Counted from the stretch's first letter, positions 1 to 5,102 are shown. The stretch is DNA of 7,055 nt from TH-plancto1 sp043777375 (GCA_043777375.1 JAYWHX010000182.1:1-7055); one strand, 5' to 3'. Numbers and translations are program-made. The notes: generated by a model not told the origin, from the letters alone.

Positions 1-762
1 CGGGATCTCGATCACGTGGCAGGTTCGCTCCTCAATGCGGCCATGACCGGTCTCACTCGACGAATGCACCGAGTGCTTCAGGTCTTTAAAGTTCGTCTCG
101 ATCCCCTGCTCGAACAACGCTTGCATGTCGGTCTGCAGGCTCGACTGATTCCCTTTTAATGCCAACACGTAATGCCCCTTCTGCTCGCGGATTTGCGAGG
201 CAATCTCCTTCTGACAGCCCATCGCATCGATCGTCACGGTGCAGCCTTTTAGACTCAGAAGTTTTAATAACTCGGGAATCGCTGTGATCTCGTTCGACTT
301 CTCTTCACACGCCACCTGACCCAGCGTCAGACCATTCTCGCTCGACCACGCGGTGACCAAGTGCAGCATGGCCTTCCCCGACTTCTTCGCGAATGATCGC
401 CGCAACGACTTGCCGTCGATCGCGATCAGCTGCCCTCCGGTCGCTTCGTGCAGCGCCTGCGTCCAGCCGAACAACGCCTCGGCAAACTGATTCCGCTCCA
501 GCATCCCGAACACCCGCCGAAACGTATCGTGCGATGGAATCCCCCCTCGCAGGGGAAGGAACGTCTTCAACCAATCCACGCGCGACTGGCCAAAAATCTC
601 GACATCTGGCCAATCCTCCGCCCCACACAACACCGCCAAAATCAGGATCGCCACCATGTCCAACAGCTGATGATCGCACCGCCCGATCACCCGCGGATCG
701 ACCACGCCACCAAAACACCGCTCGACCCCCGCCACAAACTCACGCTGCGTCTGATCCATCAT
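1..762 (-). CDS. ISAs1-family transposase, C-terminus cut by window edge
   Basis: This frame is open from ATG 762 to the left edge and gives 254 residues; complete family members are usually about 370-380. It should catalyse cut-and-paste movement of its own insertion sequence. Residues ~30-60 carry the family signature 'LLDMVAILILAVLCGAEDWP' followed by DVEIFG, matching the N-terminal associated domain of H-repeat/ISAs1 transposases. The DDE core follows: D116 in 'LIAIDGKSLRRSF' and D179 in 'TVTIDAMGCQKEIA', then 'YVLALKGNQ' and 'GHGRIEERT' (residues 239-247), all typical of the family. The rest of the DDE domain lies outside the window. I chose ATG 762 because AGGGA sits 7 nt upstream; the next codon is also ATG. 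No stop or frameshift is seen in the visible part, so the element may be intact. Family assignment is from recognised motifs, not from a search. Confidence 0.93.
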   Translation of the reverse strand, partial: MMDQTQREFVAGVERCFGGVVDPRVIGRCDHQLLDMVAILILAVLCGAEDWPDVEIFGQSRVDWLKTFLPLRGGIPSHDTFRRVFGMLERNQFAEALFGWTQALHEATGGQLIAIDGKSLRRSFAKKSGKAMLHLVTAWSSENGLTLGQVACEEKSNEITAIPELLKLLSLKGCTVTIDAMGCQKEIASQIREQKGHYVLALKGNQSSLQTDMQALFEQGIETNFKDLKHSVHSSSETGHGRIEERTCHVIEIP

Positions 763-851
763 CAAGCCGTCCCTGGCCAACCCGCCACCCGCCGCCCGTT
801 CACACAGACTCACTCAGGCAACCTCGCCGGAACATACTCCCAATCCGGGTG

Positions 852-929
852 TTACGTCCAGATTTTGATGCGCCAGCCCTGATCTCCGATGCCGTGAAAC
901 CGAGCTTCGAGAATGCTCCATGTATCCAT
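852..929 (-). CDS. 25-residue mini-ORF in the insertion sequence leader
   Basis: A short frame runs from ATG 929 to TAA 852, starting MDTWSILEARF and ending WRIKIWT. It is preceded by AGGAG with 8 nt spacing, a good ribosome binding site. It ends 90 nt before the transposase start and is in the same direction. I do not recognise the peptide. It could be a leader peptide affecting transposase translation, a passenger, or chance; 25 codons is too short to judge by composition. If the true end of the insertion sequence lies left of 852, it would instead be flanking DNA. Confidence 0.25.
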   Translation of the reverse strand: MDTWSILEARFHGIGDQGWRIKIWT

Positions 930-940
930 CGCTTCGACTC

Positions 941-960
941 CTGAAAGTCGCTCTACCCTG
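941..960. repeat. candidate terminal inverted repeat of the ISAs1 element
   Basis: Read on the minus strand from 960, the sequence is CAGGGTAGAGCGACTTTCAG. It starts with CAGGG, as I recall for several ISAs1-family ends, and lies about 200 nt before the transposase start. The partner repeat would lie to the left of this window. The adjoining bases 961-970 (AATCAAAAAA) would be the candidate target duplication. Confidence 0.4.
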
Positions 961-964
961 AATC

Positions 965-1029
965 AAAAAACAACGCGGGAAATGAGATTCAGGAGCCTCA
1001 CTTGTCGGGGATCAACCTATCCCGCGTTG
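965..1029 (-). terminator. terminator-like hairpin downstream of the integrase
   Basis: Perfect 10-bp arms, CAACGCGGGA at 971-980 and TCCCGCGTTG at 1020-1029, enclose a 39-nt loop. On the minus strand the second arm is followed directly by six T (970-965). This lies 30 nt past the integrase stop codon, so it fits an intrinsic terminator for that gene. The loop is long for this role; a smaller hairpin GGGAT/ATCCC (1008-1012 and 1019-1023) competes with it. Confidence 0.6.
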
Positions 1030-1059
1030 GCTAAATCGTAGCCGTTGTCCAGCGTCGCG

Positions 1060-2154
1060 TCAGCCGATCTTCAGTGCCACTTCCGCCGCCTTGGCTTGTC
1101 CTGCCTTTGCGTAGTGTTCGCTCATGCTGGCCTTGCTGTGACCGAGAACTGACTGCGTATGTTCCAGCCCGAACTGCTGACGCACGGTGTCCGCTGCTGT
1201 GTGCCGGAGTTGGTGAGGAATCCAGCGTTCAATGCCCGCCTTTTCGCAGGCCCGTGTGACGGCTCGGCAGTAGGCAGCGCGAGTGTATTTGAACACCACT
1301 TCCGCAGGATCGGCGGACAGATACTTCCGCAGTATCAGCTGGGATTGCGGACCGAAGTGTAGGGTTCGACTCTGGCCATGATGCCGGGTTTTGTGGTCGC
1401 TCAGTTCCGCCGTCCAGACTTCCCCAGTCCGAATGATGGCCCCCGTGGTGAGTGACAGCAACTCGCCAGAGCGAGCCCCGGTGAGGCGTTGCACGTCGAT
1501 CAGATCCCGGACCACGGGACTGACCAACAGGCGAACGGCCTCGATGTCAGCGGGTTCAACCGCAGTGCGAGGAGCGTTGTCGTGTGCCTCTGTCCGTCCA
1601 GCGAGAAGCGGAGCCACGCATTGCAGCCTCTGAAGAATACTGGCGTCGACCAGTTCATTGGCGATGGCATGCTTGAAGATTCGCCGAATCCGGCTCATGG
1701 AGGCATTGACCGTGCCACGGGTCCAGCCATGTTCCACCAGTTTCACCCGGACGGCCTTGAGTGCCAGCGGTCCGAAGTCTTTCGCAGGGAGCATGCCGTA
1801 CAACTCATTCAGCGGACGCATCACGCTCTTGAGGATATCGACTTCGCTAGTCTGTCTGCCGTTCTTGACGTAGTGGGTCTCAGCGTGCCGTAGAAACGCA
1901 AGGCACAGTTCCCCAACCGTGGGACCGGGATCAGCCTCAGAATCAATTGTGGTAGGACTACCACGTTTCGAGGCGGCCAGCGGGTCAACCGAGAGTCCGC
2001 CCGCCAGCTTGGCGACCAGCTGCCCATACTTGATCCGGGAACTTTCCGAGGCGTAAGGACCAAGGTAATGGTCTTTCCCGGCGATCCGGCAGCGAGCCTG
2101 ACCCGTGGGCTTGTGGAGCAGATACGCAGGCAGGGAGCTACGTTTTCGTGTCAT
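1060..2154 (-). CDS. tyrosine recombinase / site-specific integrase
   Basis: The protein is a phage-type integrase of 364 residues from ATG 2154. Numbering from the longer GTG start at 2193 (377 residues), the catalytic set is complete: R241 in 'TGARSGELLSL', a candidate K268 in 'DHKTR', H327 and R330 in 'PHQLRHTAAD', H352 in 'LGHSKA' and the nucleophile Y361 in 'HYAKA'. The N-terminal part has 'LLHKPTGQARCRI' and 'DHYLGPYASE', which I know from Planctomycetes integrases, then a SAM-like core-binding region at about 92-185. I prefer ATG 2154 because the family-like sequence begins there and because the GTG at 2193 sits inside a palindrome; neither start has a convincing Shine-Dalgarno site. 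The gene reads away from the tRNA-Ala fragment 120 nt upstream, the usual layout for an integrase beside its attachment site. It appears intact and would cut and join DNA at the tRNA-Ala site. Confidence 0.93.
   Translation of the reverse strand: MTRKRSSLPAYLLHKPTGQARCRIAGKDHYLGPYASESSRIKYGQLVAKLAGGLSVDPLAASKRGSPTTIDSEADPGPTVGELCLAFLRHAETHYVKNGRQTSEVDILKSVMRPLNELYGMLPAKDFGPLALKAVRVKLVEHGWTRGTVNASMSRIRRIFKHAIANELVDASILQRLQCVAPLLAGRTEAHDNAPRTAVEPADIEAVRLLVSPVVRDLIDVQRLTGARSGELLSLTTGAIIRTGEVWTAELSDHKTRHHGQSRTLHFGPQSQLILRKYLSADPAEVVFKYTRAAYCRAVTRACEKAGIERWIPHQLRHTAADTVRQQFGLEHTQSVLGHSKASMSEHYAKAGQAKAAEVALKIG
1943..1965. repeat. internal copy of the TCAATTGTGGTAG palindromic repeat
   Basis: TCAATTGTGGTAGGACTACCACG lies inside the integrase coding region. 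It matches 2171-2194 except for one missing T at the centre, and contains the near-dyad GTGGTAG/CTACCAC. On the coding strand it encodes SPTTID, where the other copy reads TTTIE in the same frame. The two copies start 228 bp apart, a multiple of three. Confidence 0.75.
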
Positions 2155-2170
2155 CGTGCGGTCCGTTTCT

Positions 2171-2194
2171 TCAATTGTGGTAGTGACTACCACG
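2171..2194. promoter_or_regulatory. palindromic repeat at the integrase start region
   Basis: GTGGTAGT (2177-2184), one G, then ACTACCAC (2186-2193) form a perfect 17-bp dyad, with TCAATT attached on the left as in the internal copy. It lies 17-40 nt upstream of ATG 2154, where an autoregulatory operator or an arm-type integrase binding site would be expected. Those roles are inferred from position and symmetry only. If translation starts at GTG 2193, the repeat is coding. Confidence 0.5.
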
Positions 2195-2217
2195 CTCGAA
2201 TCAGGTTTTCCACCGCA

Positions 2218-2251
2218 CTGACGAACATCGTCAGGTATCGCAACTTGCGAT
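2218..2251. promoter_or_regulatory. two adjacent dyads between integrase and attachment site
   Basis: CTGACGA-ACA-TCGTCAG (2218-2234) and ATCGCAA-C-TTGCGAT (2237-2251) are perfect 7-bp inverted repeats two bases apart. They fill the space between the integrase start region and the tRNA-Ala fragment at 2274. Closely packed dyads here could be operators, excisionase or integrase arm sites, or mRNA hairpins in the integrase leader. No further evidence separates these options. Confidence 0.45.
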
Positions 2252-2273
2252 TCAGTAACATCTTATGAACAAG

Positions 2274-2330
2274 TGGAGGATACCGGACTTGAACCGGTGG
2301 CCTCTTGCATGCCATGCAAGCGCTCAACCA
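2274..2330 (-). tRNA. truncated tRNA-Ala(GGC), 3' part only; attachment-site copy
   Basis: On the minus strand the sequence runs from the 3' side of the D arm (GGTTGAGCGC) through an anticodon arm CTTGC-ATGGCAT-GCAAG with anticodon GGC. It continues with a T arm ACCGG-TTCAAGT-CCGGT and ends in the 3' acceptor strand ATCCTCC plus discriminator A. The 5' acceptor strand, expected as GGAGGAT, and the 5' D stem, expected as GCTC, are absent to the right, so this cannot fold into a working tRNA. CCA is not encoded. A tRNA 3' piece of this kind next to a tyrosine integrase gene is the hallmark of an att site. The anticodon arm forms a perfect dyad, CTTGCATG-C-CATGCAAG (2304-2320), of the sort in which such recombinases cross over. 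Confidence 0.85.
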
Positions 2331-2374
2331 TTCCAAGTGCGAACCCGTCAGGACTTACGTCAAACGTTTCCGCC

Positions 2375-2398
2375 GGTTGCACCACTGGTTGCACCAGT
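2375..2398. repeat. 12-bp tandem repeat with internal dyad beside the att copy
   Basis: GGTTGCACCACT (2375-2386) is followed at once by GGTTGCACCAGT (2387-2398), an 11 of 12 match. The second unit overlaps a perfect dyad ACTGGT-TGC-ACCAGT (2384-2398). It lies 45 nt beyond the tRNA-Ala fragment, on the side away from the integrase. Short direct repeats flanking an att core can be arm-type integrase sites; this is an inference. Confidence 0.55.
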
Positions 2399-2443
2399 TC
2401 GACGGAAAACGCTCACCCGCCGGGGTCATGCTTGGGGGCCGGA

Positions 2444-2785
2444 TTGACCGGTTCGGATGTCTTCGCAGCTGCCCTGATGATGATAGCGGGGTTGCCTCTG
2501 TCGGATGCTGACAAGGCGGAAGCGGTCAAACGGCTGTTGCGAGATGCGGGGCAGTAAGTCACGGTCGAGGACTGGGAGGAGTACCTCCGCCTCCTGGCAA
2601 AAGAGGACGGGGTCGAGATTAAAACGAAGGCCGATCTCATCCGCTACGATAAGCAGCGGCACAAGCAGGGCAAGAAGAAACCCTCGAAAGACGATTGGGA
2701 AAGTCCGACGATCCCGATGCTCGCATCGCCAAGAAGTAACCGAGGCCGCCGACCGATGAGGAAGGAGAGAGGCCGAGGGCGGTAG
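2444..2785 (+). pseudogene. decayed small coding region of unknown function
   Basis: Protein-like sequence continues across a stop codon in one frame. The first part, from TTG 2444 or the ATG pair at 2477/2480, reads 'AALMMIAGLPLSDADKAEAV' then KRLLRDAGQ and stops at TAA 2555. The same frame then continues as 'VTVEDWEEYLRLLAKEDG' and 'KTKADLIRYDKQRHKQGKKK', with no start codon of its own, and stays open to TAG 2783. After 'SKDDWE' (about 2700) a one-base shift gives 'SDDPDARIAKK' followed by TAA at 2737, which looks like the original end. Charged, helix-like composition and a frame held over two segments suggest a real gene that has decayed. Alternatively, 2477-2557 could be an intact tiny ORF. 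I do not recognise the family. The ATG-initiated frame from 2273 should not be used: its start is antisense translation of the tRNA fragment. Confidence 0.4.
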
Positions 2786-2795
2786 TTTACAGCAG

Positions 2796-3134
2796 ACGAC
2801 GCACTTGGATTAAAAAGCGGAGCATGTGATCAACCTCGACACCGAAATCATCATCGCCGCCGAGATCTATCACGCGAACGAAGGCGGCAGCCCGACGATC
2901 GTCAAAGGCTTCGATCCGGCTCAACAGAATCTGGTCGACGTGGAGGTCGTCGAAGACATCGAAAAGCTGGTCGCCGACAAGGGATATAGCAAAGCGCAGA
3001 ACCTGGTCGAGATCGAGGGCCTCTCCCCATTTGGCATCAGACTCTACATTTCCCAGCAGCAGGCGAAGTACGAGCGTGTGGACCAACAAGCCAGACTCTG
3101 CTACGGAAACATGGCTTCGTCAACGAGCTGCTAG
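2796..3134 (+). pseudogene. DDE transposase remnant (IS1182-like), frameshifted
   Basis: The frame holds a recognisable middle portion of a DDE transposase. 'THLD' precedes an in-frame TAA (2811-2813), followed by 'KAEHVINLDTEIIIAAEIYH', a variable linker, 'VADKGYSKAQNL' with a candidate catalytic aspartate, and 'GIRLYIS'. Families I know with 'YKAEHVVDLDT...VADKGYHS...RTYIPE...WTDKP' are IS1182-like or related IS5-type transposases. Near 3079 the expected 'WTNKPDS' appears one frame over, so there is an indel there. The N-terminal and C-terminal parts are missing. A GTG at 2826 opens an uninterrupted 102-residue frame that gene finders may call, but it is a fragment. It sits in a run of other mobile debris. 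Confidence 0.7.
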
Positions 3135-3182
3135 CCTTTTCCATCCATTCCCGAGACCTCCACGACATTATCTCCAGGATAT

Positions 3183-3230
3183 CACCTCAGGAAAACACCT
3201 CAGGAAAACACCTCGGGAAAACACCTCAGG
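3183..3230. repeat. 13-bp tandem repeat, about 3.7 copies
   Basis: The unit AAAACACCTCAGG occurs at 3192-3204, 3205-3217 (with CTCGGG) and 3218-3230, preceded by a partial CACCTCAGG at 3183-3191. It has no spacers, so it is a simple microsatellite-like array. It lies at the border between the mobile debris and the AT-rich gap to the right. Confidence 0.9.
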
Positions 3231-3438
3231 ATCTCGCCGATGAACCGCAAGGCGTATATGAGGATACTAGATGTATATTTTTATAAATATCAGAAACGTT
3301 CTGTGTAAGTTCGAACAGTGAGCATTTCATGGCCGATACTTTCTTCGGCGAGTATGCCATTCCCCGATGATGGGAGTTGCCAGTCTCTTGAAGTGATGTA
3401 ACGGTCATTGTTTCTCGGGCGTCAGTGAAAGGGCCGAA
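3231..3438. other. non-coding gap with an AT-rich block
   Basis: No convincing reading frame is present on either strand. Bases 3271-3290 are almost entirely A/T, with an imperfect palindrome ATATTTTTATAAATAT (3275-3290), in contrast to the GC-balanced surroundings. The hairpin at 3329-3360 is listed separately. A promoter for the rightward genes could lie here but no consensus is clear. Confidence 0.5.
3329..3360. promoter_or_regulatory. hairpin with 10-bp stem and 2-nt bulge
   Basis: ATGGC-CG-ATACT (3329-3340) pairs with AGTATGCCAT (3351-3360) around the 10-nt loop TTCTTCGGCG. A smaller stem GCCGA/TCGGC (3332-3336 and 3345-3349) is an alternative. No T-tract follows on either strand, so it is not a typical terminator. 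Function is unknown. Confidence 0.4.
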
Positions 3439-3873
3439 ATGGTTGCCGACCTCACATGGAACTCTTCAAATTCCCGCCTTCCGCAATGTGAACGAATCCG
3501 CGTTGCACTCTTCGCGGTATCGGAACAGCAGTTATTGGCGACGGCATTCTTCACTCCTCAGTCTTACAGTCTTCAACAGCTCAAAGCCGCTGCTGATTCA
3601 CATCGTCCGTTACTGGAGTGTCGCACTCCATGGGCTCAGAGCTTGTCTAGTCTGACTGAGTTGAAGTCAAGCCATCGGAATGGCATCGAGAACTCGAGAG
3701 ACCTAAACGCCTTCCATGAAGACTGCCTCGCCAGCCATTCGACTGAAACATTTCCGTCGAATCTTTGGAAGCCGAGTCAGACCGAGATTGTGCCAACTAC
3801 ACTGTCGCACCCGAGGTCACTGATCGGAAGCATCGCAGCTCAACATCTGAGCCAGCAACAAATCAATGGATAG
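3439..3873 (+). CDS. doubtful hypothetical protein, 144 residues
   Basis: The frame runs from ATG 3439 to TAG 3871-3873. Composition is rich in Ser, Leu and Gln, without signal peptide, membrane helix or any motif I know. The start 'MVADLTWNSSNSRLP' has no good ribosome binding site (AAAGGG lies close upstream but is weak). It follows mobile debris and precedes the secreted-protein gene by 57 nt in the same direction. It could be a real lineage-specific protein, the remnant of a larger one, or a chance frame. Confidence 0.35.
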   Translation: MVADLTWNSSNSRLPQCERIRVALFAVSEQQLLATAFFTPQSYSLQQLKAAADSHRPLLECRTPWAQSLSSLTELKSSHRNGIENSRDLNAFHEDCLASHSTETFPSNLWKPSQTEIVPTTLSHPRSLIGSIAAQHLSQQQING

Positions 3874-3930
3874 GCTGACGCCCCAATGTGATTCGTTCAG
3901 CATTGGAAATCGAAGATGAGGGAGGCGGTG

Positions 3931-4458
3931 ATGAGCGTTCGGGCATTCCTTTTCGCAGCCGTGGCCGTCATCTTTGCATCGCCGATGGGTATAATTGCGG
4001 AGAGAACATCTCGGCAGCACTTCCGAGTCCATGTTCCTCCAAGAGCATCAATCAAGGCCCCCCCGGGCCAAGCAGAAGCAGTGTTCCTCCATGGTGAAAC
4101 ACAAGTGCGGTTTAACCAACAGTCATGGGAAGTTGCGGCTAATTCATCCACAGGGGCCACGGTCCGCTTTGCCACTGAACACAGCTTTCACAACTTGAAC
4201 AATACTGGCATCCGTCGGGATGCTTTACTCGAACTGAGCATTCTTAGGCATTCTCCAATTGATGCTTGGGATATCTCACGGTCGAGTGCCGTGACGCGGT
4301 ACCAGATCGGCCAAGAGAACGCTGCGGTGCAGGTTCGTACATTCAAGCCTGGGGCAGCTGTGCTCGGTCTAACGGTGACCTTTCTTCAAGGGGACGCGTT
4401 GTCCACGCCAGCAGGTGACTACGAGATGACAGTTGTTGGAACGATCATGGCCAACTGA
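3931..4458 (+). CDS. secreted beta-rich protein, unknown function
   Basis: The 175-residue product starts with a clear Sec signal: MSVR, a hydrophobic stretch 'AFLFAAVAVIFASPMGIIA', and likely cleavage near residue 23. The mature part alternates hydrophobic and polar residues as in a beta-sandwich, with 'STGATVRFATEHSFHNL' (73-89), 'RRDALLELSI' (95-104), 'GAAVLGLTVTFLQGD' (141-155) and a final 'AGDYEMTVVGTIMAN'. The closing G-x-Y-x-x-T-V-x-G-T pattern recalls pilin/coat-like or DUF4402/WxL-like extracellular beta proteins; this is a resemblance, not an assignment. I chose ATG 3931 because GGAGG lies 5 nt before it; the upstream ATG 3916 would put the Shine-Dalgarno inside the gene. It has no cysteines and no C-terminal anchor, so it is probably periplasmic or released. 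Confidence 0.8.
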   Translation: MSVRAFLFAAVAVIFASPMGIIAERTSRQHFRVHVPPRASIKAPPGQAEAVFLHGETQVRFNQQSWEVAANSSTGATVRFATEHSFHNLNNTGIRRDALLELSILRHSPIDAWDISRSSAVTRYQIGQENAAVQVRTFKPGAAVLGLTVTFLQGDALSTPAGDYEMTVVGTIMAN

Positions 4459-4499
4459 CATGGTCGACCAGAGCCCTGAACCTTAATCCGGATGCACCG

Positions 4500-4543
4500 A
4501 GAGGCACCTCCACTCTTTCATCCTCTCTCCCCTCTGTGCCTCT
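4500..4543. repeat. inverted repeat around a pyrimidine tract
   Basis: AGAGGCAC (4500-4507) and GTGCCTCT (4536-4543) are perfect 8-bp arms enclosing 28 nt that are almost all C and T; pyrimidine-rich sequence continues to about 4551. It lies 40 nt after the secreted-protein stop codon. It might terminate that transcript, but no T-run follows on the plus strand. The rest of the gap 4459-4620 shows no gene. Confidence 0.4.
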
Positions 4544-4620
4544 GCCTTCCTGTGAGTTCTCGTGAATGATAAATGAGCCCTGCGGAATGAATCATTGATG
4601 CTTTCCGTAGGCAGCGACTC

Positions 4621-5079
4621 ATGTCAATTCGAAACCCAATGTCCCCTCCGGTTTGCGTGCCACTTCTCTCAGATGAAATGACTGCAAGTACCATGAGATT
4701 TACTACGTGCGTCACATGTGGAAACTCGTCTCCTCAGTCGGACCAATGCTGCCCCTACTGTGCAGTCCTCTTCATTGAACTGATGAAGACTCAAGATGTG
4801 GAGCGAGAACTTCACTTGGGATGCGATTGGGATTGCATGTGTCCAGATTGCTTCGTGGCACCCAAATTGGCGGAAAAACGACGTCAGACCACTCTCACAC
4901 TACTCCTCATTGCTGCTGTGGGATCACTCGTCATGACGAGCCTTGTAGGACACCGGCAGGGTGTATCTGATCAACGCGAGCGTTCGCAAATATTGATTGC
5001 CACTTCGGGACAGGCGGATCGCTCGTCACCGATGGCGGTGACAGTTGGCCAGAGGGATGTGAAAGAGCAGGCAAGATGA
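4621..5079 (+). CDS. zinc-ribbon-like protein with one membrane helix
   Basis: The frame encodes 152 residues. A cysteine cluster suggests metal binding: C30-x2-C33, then C43-C44-P-Y-C47, and further on C68, C72, C74-P-D-C77. The first four look like a zinc ribbon or rubredoxin-type knuckle pair. Residues about 90-110 ('TTLTLLLIAAVGSLVMTSLVG') form one transmembrane segment after a basic stretch KRR. That predicts a cytoplasmic cysteine-rich head and a short external tail with no recognisable domain. The start is uncertain: ATG 4621, 4639, 4678 and 4693 are in frame, none with a strong ribosome binding site, and the later ones still keep all the cysteines. No named family comes to mind; a regulatory or assembly role would be a guess. 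It is followed by two strong hairpins. Confidence 0.7.
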   Translation: MSIRNPMSPPVCVPLLSDEMTASTMRFTTCVTCGNSSPQSDQCCPYCAVLFIELMKTQDVERELHLGCDWDCMCPDCFVAPKLAEKRRQTTLTLLLIAAVGSLVMTSLVGHRQGVSDQRERSQILIATSGQADRSSPMAVTVGQRDVKEQAR

Positions 5080-5102
5080 GCAGGACATCCAATAACAGTC
5101 AA

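Larger units (their letters stand above)
1..960 (-). mobile_element. ISAs1-family insertion sequence, partial
   Basis: The transposase reading frame plus a leader of about 200 nt forms one end of an insertion sequence; the other end lies outside the window. I place the end at 960 because the minus strand there begins CAGGGTAGAGCGAC, which resembles the CAGGG-type termini I recall for this family, and because an unrelated T-tract and terminator of the neighbouring gene begin immediately beyond. The matching inverted end and the target duplication (8-10 bp in this family) cannot be seen. The boundary is therefore an inference and could lie nearer the transposase. Confidence 0.6.

Noticed and set aside
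305..944. Long open frames of 137, 183 and 144 residues over the transposase
   Set aside because: They overlap the well-supported ISAs1 transposase, and their low-complexity Arg/Pro/Ser/Ala composition is typical of shadow frames.
1391..1893. Plus-strand frames opposite the integrase
   Set aside because: The minus-strand integrase has complete catalytic motifs, and the opposite frames have no motifs or ribosome binding sites.
2274..2347. A complete tRNA gene
   Set aside because: The bases where the 5' acceptor strand and D stem should be do not pair: GGGTTCG stands opposite ATCCTCC and no GCTC is present.
2273..2557. A 94-residue frame starting 'MEDTGLEPVASCMPCKRS'
   Set aside because: The start is the antisense translation of the tRNA-Ala fragment, a familiar annotation artefact. 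Only the part after about 2444 is protein-like.
3183..3230. A short CRISPR-like array
   Set aside because: The 13-bp units are directly adjacent with no spacers and no cas genes are present.
3883..3906. CCAATG/CATTGG inverted repeat before the secreted-protein gene as a regulatory hairpin
   Set aside because: The stem is only 6 bp with a 12-nt loop and nothing else supports a role.
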